Of a stretch of DNA of 6,057 nucleotides, positions 1 through 5,646 are shown one piece after another. Source of the stretch: Gammaproteobacteria bacterium (lineage in GTDB: Bacteria; Pseudomonadota; Gammaproteobacteria; UWMA-0217); the NCBI GenBank assembly GCA_011330835.1, contig DRPO01000564.1, forward strand, positions 1-6,057, given 5' to 3'. The notes under the pieces were generated by a model. That model saw only the letters and a program-made list of their open reading frames with translations, had not been told where the DNA came from and made no database searches. The position numbers were made by a program, and so were the translations under genes. How positions within the stretch are numbered: the stretch's first letter is position 1; every line of letters begins with the position of its first letter.

Positions 1-69
1 GAAAACCGCCTCGCGGTCGGGGGCGAAGGCGTCCGAATCGAAATGGCAGTGGCTGTCGATGAGGCGCAT
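1..69 (-). CDS. TatD-family metal-dependent hydrolase, N-terminal fragment (cut by window start)
   Basis: The minus strand reads 23 codons from an ATG at 69 to the window edge: MRLIDSHCHFDSDAF, then APDREAVF. The stretch LIDSHCHFD has the H-x-H metal-binding pair (His7, His9) that opens TatD-family hydrolases, and these proteins normally begin just before this motif. Family members are cytoplasmic metal-dependent phosphoesterases/DNases of about 255-265 residues, so some nine tenths of the gene lies outside the window. An in-frame ATG at 102 would add 11 residues (MRGDLGIQIYL), but the usual TatD start favours 69. Neither start has a well-placed Shine-Dalgarno; a G-rich run at about 93-100 is roughly 23 bases from the ATG. 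The gene lies 41 bp downstream of the HigA-like antitoxin on the same strand, so read-through from that module is possible. The call rests on the motif and position only. Confidence 0.8.
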   Translation of the reverse strand, partial: MRLIDSHCHFDSDAFAPDREAVF

Positions 70-110
70 GAGGTATATCTGAATTCCCAAGTCCCCCCTC
101 ATTGGGTTGA

Positions 111-410
111 TCAGGATTGGTTTTCCCCATGCACCAAACGGATGTCAAGCTGGCGCCCGACTGCGCGAGCATATTTCTTTAGTGTGGTGATGGATGGAGA
201 GTGTTGGCCGCTGGTTAGAGATGACTCCAATCGTGCGACCGCCGGCGCCTTGGTTCCCATGCGGCTTGCGACCTCGGCCTGACTTAACCCGGCGGCTTTT
301 CGAGCTTTGAGCATTTCGCGCAAGAGTTGGAACTCAGGTTCGAGTTCTTCAAATGCTTTGAGAACAGACGCGCGCGCAAGCGCCTTTTGTTTTAGATCAC
401 TGTGGCTCAT
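111..410 (-). CDS. higA: XRE-family antitoxin of a HigBA-type module
   Basis: This 99-residue protein has a single helix-turn-helix domain at about residues 28-85. The recognition region GLSQAEVASRMGTKAPAVAR (41-60) is the usual XRE/Cro pattern, followed by LE and a second helix around TLKKYARAVG (76-85). Residues 1-27 are charged and probably helical. The size and the order, after its toxin, fit HigA antitoxins, which neutralise the toxin and repress their own promoter. Its ATG (408-410) overlaps the toxin stop by 4 bp (ATGA), which suggests translational coupling. An AGAGG ribosome-binding sequence (421-425, reverse strand) lies 10 bases upstream inside the toxin gene. The likely operator is the palindrome at 743-758. 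Codon use is more relaxed (more A/T at third positions) than in the neighbouring molybdoenzyme operon. Assignment to the Gp49/XRE type is secure; the exact subfamily name is less so. Confidence 0.88.
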   Translation of the reverse strand: MSHSDLKQKALARASVLKAFEELEPEFQLLREMLKARKAAGLSQAEVASRMGTKAPAVARLESSLTSGQHSPSITTLKKYARAVGRQLDIRLVHGENQS

Positions 411-733
411 CTACCAATAACCTCTTTCATTCTCCTCATGGCAATCCGCAACTCCCTTTTTGGCGTTTTTTGAGTCTTTTTTACAAACACATGTAGCATG
501 ACGATTCGTTTTCCCGAGCGGGCGCAGTAAATTGCTCGCGCAATTCCTTCTTTGCTCTTAATGCGCAACTCAAAAAGGCCATCTTCCAGCGGGCGGGTGT
601 GAGGCATACCCAGATTGCAGCCAAATTCAAGCATAAGATCGGTCAGATGGAGATACCGGGCAAGCAAGCCCGCGGGCAGCTTCAAGATCTCTTTCTCCAA
701 CTTGGAACTGTAGTACTCAATGCGCCAGCCCAT
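407..733 (-). CDS. higB: HigB/RelE-like toxin, phage Gp49 family
   Basis: This 108-residue basic protein matches the Gp49-like branch (DUF891) of the RelE/ParE superfamily, whose characterised members are mostly ribosome-dependent mRNA interferases. Recognisable blocks are WRIEYYSSKLEKEI (3-16), the helix near residues 20-37, the central strand LFELRIKSKEGIARAIY (53-69), and the terminal MLHVFVKKTQKTPKRELRIA (79-98) typical of the family. Arg57, Arg66, Lys85, Lys86 and Lys92 are candidates for RNA contact. The toxin precedes the antitoxin, the order typical of higBA. The ATG at 731-733 is chosen because family members start at this M-G-W-x-I-E-x-Y segment. No Shine-Dalgarno precedes it, and the predicted transcription start falls almost on the ATG, so translation may be leaderless. 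Nothing suggests inactivation: length and all conserved blocks are intact. Confidence 0.88.
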   Translation of the reverse strand: MGWRIEYYSSKLEKEILKLPAGLLARYLHLTDLMLEFGCNLGMPHTRPLEDGLFELRIKSKEGIARAIYCARSGKRIVMLHVFVKKTQKTPKRELRIAMRRMKEVIGR

Positions 734-739
734 GCGGAG

Positions 740-767
740 AGTATAACAAATTTGTTATTTTTGTCAA
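740..767 (-). promoter_or_regulatory. Sigma-70 promoter of the higBA module
   Basis: On the minus strand a perfect -35 TTGACA (762-767) is followed after 16 bp by TATACT (740-745), which differs from the -10 consensus at one base. It drives transcription toward the toxin. A start 6-7 bases after the -10 box would fall at about 733-734, on or next to the toxin ATG. The spacer is almost filled by the palindrome at 743-758, so a bound repressor would block RNA polymerase directly. The boxes are seen directly; promoter activity is inferred. Confidence 0.8.
743..758. promoter_or_regulatory. Perfect 16-bp palindrome, probable HigA operator
   Basis: The sequence ATAACAAATTTGTTAT equals its own reverse complement with no spacer. 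It lies between the -35 and -10 boxes of the higBA promoter and shares three bases with the -10. XRE antitoxins bind such palindromes as dimers to repress their own operon, so this is the obvious operator. A looser relative (AACAAA at 802-807, TTTGAT at 813-818) sits about 60 bp away toward soeA and could be a secondary site; that is speculative. Confidence 0.75.
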
Positions 768-789
768 AATCCCAAAATGGTTCTCTCAT
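761..789 (+). promoter_or_regulatory. Weak candidate promoter for soeABC
   Basis: On the plus strand TTGTCA (761-766, five of six consensus bases) is followed after 17 bp by TCTCAT (784-789, four of six, lacking the important second-position A). It points toward soeA and its -35 overlaps the -35 of the divergent higBA promoter. A CATAAT hexamer at 862-867 also resembles a -10 but has no -35 at the right distance. No convincing promoter for the operon can be fixed by eye; this is the best of several weak candidates. Confidence 0.25.
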
Positions 790-814
790 TATCCTGACAT
801 AAACAAAATGAATT

Positions 815-863
815 TGATCCGCTAAAGGCCCCTCGTCAAACTCCCTGCCTCTTTAGAAGATCA
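815..863 (+). promoter_or_regulatory. Inverted repeat in the soeA leader
   Basis: TGATCCGCTAAAG (815-827) and CTTTAGAAGATCA (851-863) form 13-base arms that pair at 11 positions, with a 23-base intervening loop. The right arm ends 10 bases before the soeA ATG and contains the only purine-rich stretch (AGAAGA, 855-860) that could serve as a ribosome-binding site. In RNA the hairpin would mask that stretch; in DNA it could be a regulator site. The pairing is seen directly; the role is inferred. Confidence 0.45.
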
Positions 864-873
864 TAATGTACTA

Positions 874-3780
874 ATGAAAGAGCCGGTCGGAAACGGGGAA
901 GGGAGCGTCGAGGTCAAGACGACCACCTGTTACATGTGCGCTTGCCGCTGTGGCGTCAAGGTGACGCTCAAGGATGGGGAGGTGCGTTTCATCCAGGGCA
1001 ATCCGGAGCATCCGCTGAACAAGGGGGTGCTCTGCGCCAAGGGCGCTTCGGGCATCATGAAGCAGTATTCGCCGGCCCGGCTGACCAAACCGCTGCTGCG
1101 CAAGCCGGGCAGCGAGCGGGGCGAGGGCCGGTTCGAGGAGATTTCCTGGGAGGAGGCTTTCGAGCTGATGACCGAGCGGCTGGGACGCATTCGCCGCGAA
1201 GACCCCAAGCGGTTTGCCGTGTTTACCGGTCGGGATCAGATGCAGGCGCTGACGGGGCTGTTCGCCAAACAGTTCGGGACACCCAACTATGCCGCGCATG
1301 GCGGTTTCTGCTCCGTCAACATGGCGGCGGGGATGATCTACTCCATCGGCGGGTCGTTCTGGGAGTTCGGCGGGCCGGATCTGGAGCGCTCCAAGCTGTT
1401 TTTCATGATTGGCACCGCCGAGGATCATCATTCCAATCCAATGAAGGTGGAGCTGTCGAAGTTCAAGCGCAATGGCGGGCGCTTCGTCGCTATCAATCCG
1501 GTGCGCACCGGTTACGCCGCCATTGCCGATGAGTGGATTCCCATCAAGCCGGGAACGGATGGCGCGTTGTTTCTGGCGTTGATCCATGAGCTGATTCGCC
1601 TCGGCCTTTACGATCGCGATTTCCTGGTGCGCTACACCAATGCCGCCGAACTGGTGAACCTGGACGAGGCCAGCAGCGAGCATGGCATGTTCGTGCGCTT
1701 CGAAGTGCCGGAAGAGGAAGGGTGCTTCGATCCACAGAACAAGCTGTGGTGGGATCGCGAGTTGGACAAGCCGATTTCGACCCATACCGAGGGTGTTGAC
1801 CCCTATCTGATGGGTGAGTTCGCGTTGCCCGACGGGACGCCAGTCAAGCCCGCCTTTCAGTTGCTCAAGGAGCGTGTCGAGCAATACACGCCGGAGTGGG
1901 CCGAGGGCGTCACCGGCATCCCCGCCGACACGATCCGCCGTCTGGCGCAGGAGATGGGCGTGGTGGCCCGCGACCAGAAGATCGAGCTGCCCATCCAGTG
2001 GACGGACTGCTGGGACAAGGATCACGACTCGGTGCAGGGCAATCCGGTGTCGTTCCACGCGATGCGCGGGCTGGCGGCGCATTCCAACGGCTTCCAGACC
2101 ATCCGCGCGCTAAGCATTCTGATGACTATCCTCGGCACGATCGACCGGCCCGGCGGCTTCCGCCACAAGCCGCCGTTCCCGCGTCCCATTCCGCCCTGCG
2201 CCAAGCCGCCCAACAGCGCCGACGACGTGCAACCAGAGACGCCGCTCAACGGCATGCCGCTGGGCTGGCCCGCCGACCCGGATGACCTGTTCGTGGATGA
2301 CGATGGCGAGCCGTTGCGCCTGGACAAGGCCTTTTCCTGGGAATATCCGCTCTCGGTGCATGGCCTGATGCACAACGCCATCACCAACGCCTGGCGCGGC
2401 GATCCGTACCGCATCGACACCCTGCTGCTGTTCATGGCCAACATGGCCTGGAATTCGTCGATGAACACCAGTGAAATCCGCAAGATGCTCACCGACAAGG
2501 ATGAAGATGGCGAGTACCGGATCCCGTTCATCATCGTCTCCGACGCCTATCGCTCCGAGACCGTGGATTTCGCCGACCTGATCCTGCCGGACACCTCCTA
2601 TCTGGAGCGCTACGACGCCATGTCCATGCTCGACCGGCCCATCTCCGAATACGATGGCCCGGTGGATTCGGTGCGCATCCCCGTGCTCGATCCGAAGGGC
2701 GATTGCAAGCCCTTCCAGGACGTGCTGGTTGAGCTCGGTTCGCGGCTGGGTCTGCCCGCTTTCGTCAACGAGAACGGCGAGCGCAAATTCCGCGATTACC
2801 GCGACTTCGTCATCAACTACGAAACCGCGCCCGGCTCCGGCATCGGTTTTCTCGCCGGCTGGCGCGGCAAGGGCGGTGAAAAATTCCTGCGCGGCGAACC
2901 CAACCCCCGTCAGTGGGAAATGTACGCCGAGAACAACTGCGTCTATCACTACGAGTTGCCCAAGTCCTACCAGTACATGCGCAACTGGAACAAGGGCTAC
3001 CTGCAATGGGCGCAGGATCACGGCATGACGCGCTACGCCGAGCCGATCAATATCCACCTCTACTCCGAGGTGTTGCAGAAATTCCGGCTCGCCGCCCAGG
3101 GCAAGGCCATCGGCCGCCAGCCGCCCGAGCGCCTGCGCGAGCGGATCGAAACCTATTTCGACCCGCTGCCCTTCTACCACGAGCCGCTGGAGACGCAACT
3201 TACCGACACGCACAAGTACCCGCTCAACGCGCTCACGCAGCGACCGATGGCGATGTACCACTCCTGGGATTCGCAAAACGCCTGGCTGCGCCAGATCCAC
3301 ACCTGGAACAAGCTCTACATCAACGCCGCCACCGCCCGCCGCCAGGGCCTGACCGATGGCGACTGGGTGTGGGTGGAATCGCAATGGGGCAAGGTGCGCT
3401 GCCAGTGCAAGTTCTCCGAAGCCGTCGAGCCCGGCACCGTCTGGACCTGGAACGCCATCGGCAAGGCCGCCGGCGCCTGGGGCCTGACGCCGCGCGCCAA
3501 CGAGTCGCGCCAGGGCTTTCTGCTCAACCATGTCATCTCGGAAGAACTGCCGCCCCACGACGCCGGCGAGCACGTCTCCAACTCCGATCCGGTCACCGGC
3601 CAGGCCGGCTGGTACGACGTGCGGGTGCGCGTCTACAAGGCCGGCGCCGACGAGCCGGAGCAGAGCCATCCCCAGTTTCCGCCCGTCAAGCCGCTGCCGG
3701 GCATGGAGAAAAAGCGAGGCAAGTGGCAAGGCTACTTCGCCGGCAAATTCCGCAAGACCCTCAAGGGAGGCCAGCCATGA
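874..3780 (+). CDS. soeA: Molybdopterin oxidoreductase catalytic subunit, probable sulfite dehydrogenase SoeA
   Basis: This 968-residue protein belongs to the DMSO reductase superfamily. It has an N-terminal [4Fe-4S] motif with Cys19, Cys22, Cys26 and Cys54, plus an extra Cys24. Lys56 sits just after the last cluster cysteine, as expected for intramolecular electron transfer. The segment HGGFCSVNMAAG (142-153) places Cys146 where polysulfide/thiosulfate reductase-type enzymes have their molybdenum ligand. The C-terminal molybdopterin dinucleotide-binding domain begins near residue 782 (LTQRPMAMYHSWDSQN, 787-802). A proline-rich insertion lies at about 430-460. There is no twin-arginine signal, so the protein should stay in the cytoplasm. 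With a four-cluster ferredoxin and a DmsC-type anchor as partners, this fits SoeA, which oxidises sulfite to sulfate. PhsA, PsrA and TtrA are less likely, being exported and usually paired with NrfD-type anchors. The ATG at 874 is the only start after the in-frame stop at 823. Its stop overlaps soeB (ATGA). Confidence 0.78.
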   Translation: MKEPVGNGEGSVEVKTTTCYMCACRCGVKVTLKDGEVRFIQGNPEHPLNKGVLCAKGASGIMKQYSPARLTKPLLRKPGSERGEGRFEEISWEEAFELMTERLGRIRREDPKRFAVFTGRDQMQALTGLFAKQFGTPNYAAHGGFCSVNMAAGMIYSIGGSFWEFGGPDLERSKLFFMIGTAEDHHSNPMKVELSKFKRNGGRFVAINPVRTGYAAIADEWIPIKPGTDGALFLALIHELIRLGLYDRDFLVRYTNAAELVNLDEASSEHGMFVRFEVPEEEGCFDPQNKLWWDRELDKPISTHTEGVDPYLMGEFALPDGTPVKPAFQLLKERVEQYTPEWAEGVTGIPADTIRRLAQEMGVVARDQKIELPIQWTDCWDKDHDSVQGNPVSFHAMRGLAAHSNGFQTIRALSILMTILGTIDRPGGFRHKPPFPRPIPPCAKPPNSADDVQPETPLNGMPLGWPADPDDLFVDDDGEPLRLDKAFSWEYPLSVHGLMHNAITNAWRGDPYRIDTLLLFMANMAWNSSMNTSEIRKMLTDKDEDGEYRIPFIIVSDAYRSETVDFADLILPDTSYLERYDAMSMLDRPISEYDGPVDSVRIPVLDPKGDCKPFQDVLVELGSRLGLPAFVNENGERKFRDYRDFVINYETAPGSGIGFLAGWRGKGGEKFLRGEPNPRQWEMYAENNCVYHYELPKSYQYMRNWNKGYLQWAQDHGMTRYAEPINIHLYSEVLQKFRLAAQGKAIGRQPPERLRERIETYFDPLPFYHEPLETQLTDTHKYPLNALTQRPMAMYHSWDSQNAWLRQIHTWNKLYINAATARRQGLTDGDWVWVESQWGKVRCQCKFSEAVEPGTVWTWNAIGKAAGAWGLTPRANESRQGFLLNHVISEELPPHDAGEHVSNSDPVTGQAGWYDVRVRVYKAGADEPEQSHPQFPPVKPLPGMEKKRGKWQGYFAGKFRKTLKGGQP
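3765..3770 (+). promoter_or_regulatory. Ribosome-binding site of soeB
   Basis: GGGAGG lies six bases before the soeB ATG, inside the last codons of soeA. It fixes the soeB start at 3777, although the same reading frame stays open upstream to 2913. It is the only strong Shine-Dalgarno in the operon, which suggests independent loading of ribosomes on soeB in addition to coupling through the ATGA overlap. Confidence 0.8.
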
Positions 3781-4508
3781 CCCAACTCGCCCTGGTCATC
3801 GATTTGAATGTTTGCGTGGGCTGTCACGCCTGCGTCACCAGTTGCAAGGAATGGAACACCTCCGGCATCGCCGGCCCCCTGTTCGACGAGCGGCCCTATG
3901 ACAAGGATCCCACCGGCGCGTTCTTCAACCGGGTGCAGACCTTCGAAGTGGGCCAGTATCCCAACACCGAAACGGTGCACTTCCCCAAGAGCTGCCTGCA
4001 CTGCGAAGACCCCCCGTGCGTCCCGGTGTGCCCCACCGGCGCCAGCTACAAGCGGGCGGAAGACGGCATCGTCCTCGTCGACTACGACAAGTGCATCGGC
4101 TGCAAATACTGCTCCTGGGCCTGCCCCTACGGCGCCCGCGAGCTGGACGAAAAACAGAAGGTCATGAAGAAATGCACCCTCTGCGTCGATCGCATCTACG
4201 ACGAATCCCTGCCGGAAAACGAGCGCAAGCCCGCTTGCGTCATCTCCTGCCCGACCAGCGCCCGGCTGTTCGGCGACGTGCACGACCCGGAATCGGAAGT
4301 CTCCATCGCCATTCGCGAAGAAGGCGGCTACCAGTTGATGCCCGAATGGGGCACCAACCCGGCCAACCACTACCTGCCGCGCCGCAAGACCCGCATCCGC
4401 ATCCATCCGGACGAACTGGAGCGCGCCGACAACCCGCTCTCCAAGGAAGAGCGTCGGCCCTCGGGCGCCACCGACAAACCGACTCTCGATGACTTCACCA
4501 CCTGGTAG
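3777..4508 (+). CDS. soeB: Four-cluster ferredoxin-like electron transfer subunit SoeB
   Basis: The 243-residue product has sixteen cysteines in four groups: 13/16/19/23, 73/76/81/85, 106/109/112/116 and 133/136/154/158. This is the DmsB/PsrB/NrfC-type arrangement that binds four [4Fe-4S] clusters and carries electrons between the molybdenum subunit and the membrane anchor. Landmark segments are CVGCHACVTSCKEWN (13-27), HCEDPPCVPVCPTGA (75-89) and CIGCKYCSWACPYGAR (106-121). No signal peptide is present, which agrees with a cytoplasmic complex. The tail, from about residue 195, is charged and rich in proline and arginine. The start at 3777 begins directly with the first cluster domain, overlaps the soeA stop by 4 bp and has a good ribosome-binding site. 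The family is certain; assignment to sulfite oxidation follows from its partners. Confidence 0.85.
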   Translation: MTQLALVIDLNVCVGCHACVTSCKEWNTSGIAGPLFDERPYDKDPTGAFFNRVQTFEVGQYPNTETVHFPKSCLHCEDPPCVPVCPTGASYKRAEDGIVLVDYDKCIGCKYCSWACPYGARELDEKQKVMKKCTLCVDRIYDESLPENERKPACVISCPTSARLFGDVHDPESEVSIAIREEGGYQLMPEWGTNPANHYLPRRKTRIRIHPDELERADNPLSKEERRPSGATDKPTLDDFTTW

Positions 4509-4519
4509 AGAACACCGAT

Positions 4520-5500
4520 ATGCACCCCGCTTTTTCCGTCATCTTCCTGACCACCCTGATCGGCGCCGGGCAAGGCCTGTTCCTCGCCCTCTATACCGCC
4601 CAGGTCTACTCCCAGTTCCGCTTCCTGCCGCAGCAGCACATCGAGCTGTTCTACGCCTGGGGCAGCGGCCTCTCCGTCCTGCTCTTGCTGCTCGGCCTGG
4701 TCGCCTCCTTCTTCCACCTCGGCCACCCCGAACGCGCCTGGCGCGCCGCCAGCCAGTGGCGCACCTCCTGGCTCTCGCGCGAAGTCATCATCCTGCCCGT
4801 CGCCATGCTGCTCATCGCCGCCTACGGCGCCGCCCACTACCTCGGCCTCACCCGGCCTCTCTACGTCATGCCCGGCGGCTCCGTCATCGACCTCACCGCC
4901 ATCCTCGGCCTGCTCGCCACCATCGCCGTCTTCCTGCTGTACATCTGCACCGGCATGATCTACGCCTCGCTCAAATTCCTGCAGGAATGGCACAGCCCGC
5001 TGACCGTCATCAACTACATCCTGCTCGGCGCCGCCTCCGGCTTCGTCCTCGCCACCGCGCTCGCCACCGGCATGAACAACGGCCTCACCGGCTTCTACGC
5101 CGGCTGGGCGCTGCTGCTCACAATCGTCGCCGCCGTCTTTCGCCTCGCCGCCCTCATGCGCAACCGCCGCCTGCGCCCCAAATCCAGCCCCCGCAGCGCC
5201 ATCGGCGTCCGTCACGCCGCCATCGCGCAAACCACCCAGGGCGCCATGGGCGGCTCCTTCAACACCCGCGAATACTTTCACGGCAAGAGCCGCGCCTTCT
5301 TCAAAAGCATCCGGTACGTATTCATCACGCTCGCCTTCGCCATCCCCGCGCTGCTCATCGCCATCGTTTTTGTTCACCCGGCGCTGAACCTCGCGGTCGC
5401 CGCCTTCCTCATCCAGTACCTCGGCCTCGTCGCCGAGCGCTGGTACTTCTTCGCCGACGCCAACCACCCCCAGAACATCTACTACCAAAGCATCGCCTGA
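4520..5500 (+). CDS. soeC: DmsC-type membrane anchor subunit SoeC
   Basis: This 326-residue, very hydrophobic protein has about eight membrane helices, near residues 5-27, 46-66, 89-109, 124-150, 163-183, 190-212, 265-285 and 288-310. A basic loop rich in Arg, Lys and Ser lies at about 213-264. Between helices 2 and 3 is the HLGHPERAWRAASQWRTSWLSRE segment (66-88, with Gly68, Pro70 and Arg72) recognisable in DmsC anchors. The end, ERWYFFADANHPQNIYYQ (306-323), is also typical of this group. The anchor would hold SoeAB at the inner face of the membrane and pass electrons from sulfite to quinone. This is a DmsC-type rather than NrfD-type protein, which supports soe over phs or psr. The gene starts 11 bases after the soeB stop with a weak ribosome-binding sequence (AGAGAA, 4507-4512). 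Codon use is extremely C-rich at third positions. Confidence 0.82.
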   Translation: MHPAFSVIFLTTLIGAGQGLFLALYTAQVYSQFRFLPQQHIELFYAWGSGLSVLLLLLGLVASFFHLGHPERAWRAASQWRTSWLSREVIILPVAMLLIAAYGAAHYLGLTRPLYVMPGGSVIDLTAILGLLATIAVFLLYICTGMIYASLKFLQEWHSPLTVINYILLGAASGFVLATALATGMNNGLTGFYAGWALLLTIVAAVFRLAALMRNRRLRPKSSPRSAIGVRHAAIAQTTQGAMGGSFNTREYFHGKSRAFFKSIRYVFITLAFAIPALLIAIVFVHPALNLAVAAFLIQYLGLVAERWYFFADANHPQNIYYQSIA

Positions 5501-5524
5501 TTTTCATAGCGCGAGTGACCACCC

Positions 5525-5566
5525 CGGGAGCGCCGGGAGGATGCCGGCGCTCCCGATCGTCTTGTT
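5525..5566 (+). terminator. Probable rho-independent terminator of soeABC
   Basis: A perfect 12-bp GC-rich stem (5525-5536 with 5544-5555, core GGGAGCGCCGG / CCGGCGCTCCC) closes a 7-base loop, GAGGATG. It starts 25 bases after the soeC stop. The following bases, ATCGTCTTGTTT, are T-rich but interrupted, so termination may be partial. It is well placed to separate the operon from the vapBC module downstream. Confidence 0.7.
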
Positions 5567-5585
5567 TATGGAGTTGGTTTCCCGG

Positions 5586-5615
5586 ATAACAGGGAAGCGC
5601 CTCCTAGTGTACAAT
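5586..5615 (+). promoter_or_regulatory. Candidate promoter of vapBC
   Basis: TACAAT (5610-5615, five of six -10 consensus bases) is preceded after 18 bp by ATAACA (5586-5591, four of six -35 bases). Transcription would begin near 5622, which leaves a leader of about 25 bases carrying a G-rich ribosome-binding sequence before the ATG at 5647. The -10 box lies inside the GTGTA-CAA-TACAC palindrome, as expected for an autoregulated module. Confidence 0.5.
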
Positions 5616-5634
5616 ACACACAATGACGTGTATT
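5607..5634. promoter_or_regulatory. Operator-like repeats, probable VapB(C) binding site
   Basis: Three copies of one half-site alternate in orientation: GTGTA (5607-5611), TACAC (5615-5619) and GTGTA (5628-5632). The first two form a palindrome with a 3-base centre over the -10 box. The second and third extend to AATACAC (5613-5619) and GTGTATT (5628-5634), 7-bp perfect arms with an 8-base spacer. VapB and VapBC complexes commonly bind such repeats to repress their own genes; the assignment here is by position. Confidence 0.6.
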
Positions 5635-5646
5635 TGGGGTGAAGGG

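Noticed and set aside
43..802. Plus-strand open frames 43-282 and 599-802
   Set aside because: They lie over the better-supported minus-strand higA, higB and hydrolase genes and show no family motif. The second also crosses the higBA promoter.
814..827. Possible FNR-type site upstream of soeA
   Set aside because: Only the left half TTGAT fits; the right half TAAAG shares a single position with ATCAA. The bases are better explained by the inverted repeat.
2161..2260. Proline-rich stretch of soeA as a foreign insertion or frameshift
   Set aside because: The frame stays open, the flanking homology continues without a break, and similar proline-rich loops occur in this molybdoenzyme group as I recall it. 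It is more likely a family loop.
2913..3776. 288-codon upstream extension of the soeB frame
   Set aside because: It overlaps soeA in another frame and reads as an Arg/Ala-rich out-of-frame product. The ferredoxin domain starts exactly at the ATG at 3777, which has a good ribosome-binding site.
871..5488. Long antisense open frames (871-2082, 2110-3729, 3732-4406 and 4370-5488 on the minus strand)
   Set aside because: They lie opposite clear soe genes and arise from GC-rich codon structure. Their products are low in complexity (the last is mostly Gly, Glu, Asp and Ala) and contain no recognisable domain.
874..5500. Thiosulfate, polysulfide or tetrathionate reductase operon
   Set aside because: Those enzymes are normally exported by the twin-arginine route and usually have NrfD-type anchors. 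Here there is no twin-arginine signal and the anchor is DmsC-like. It cannot be fully excluded without a phylogeny.
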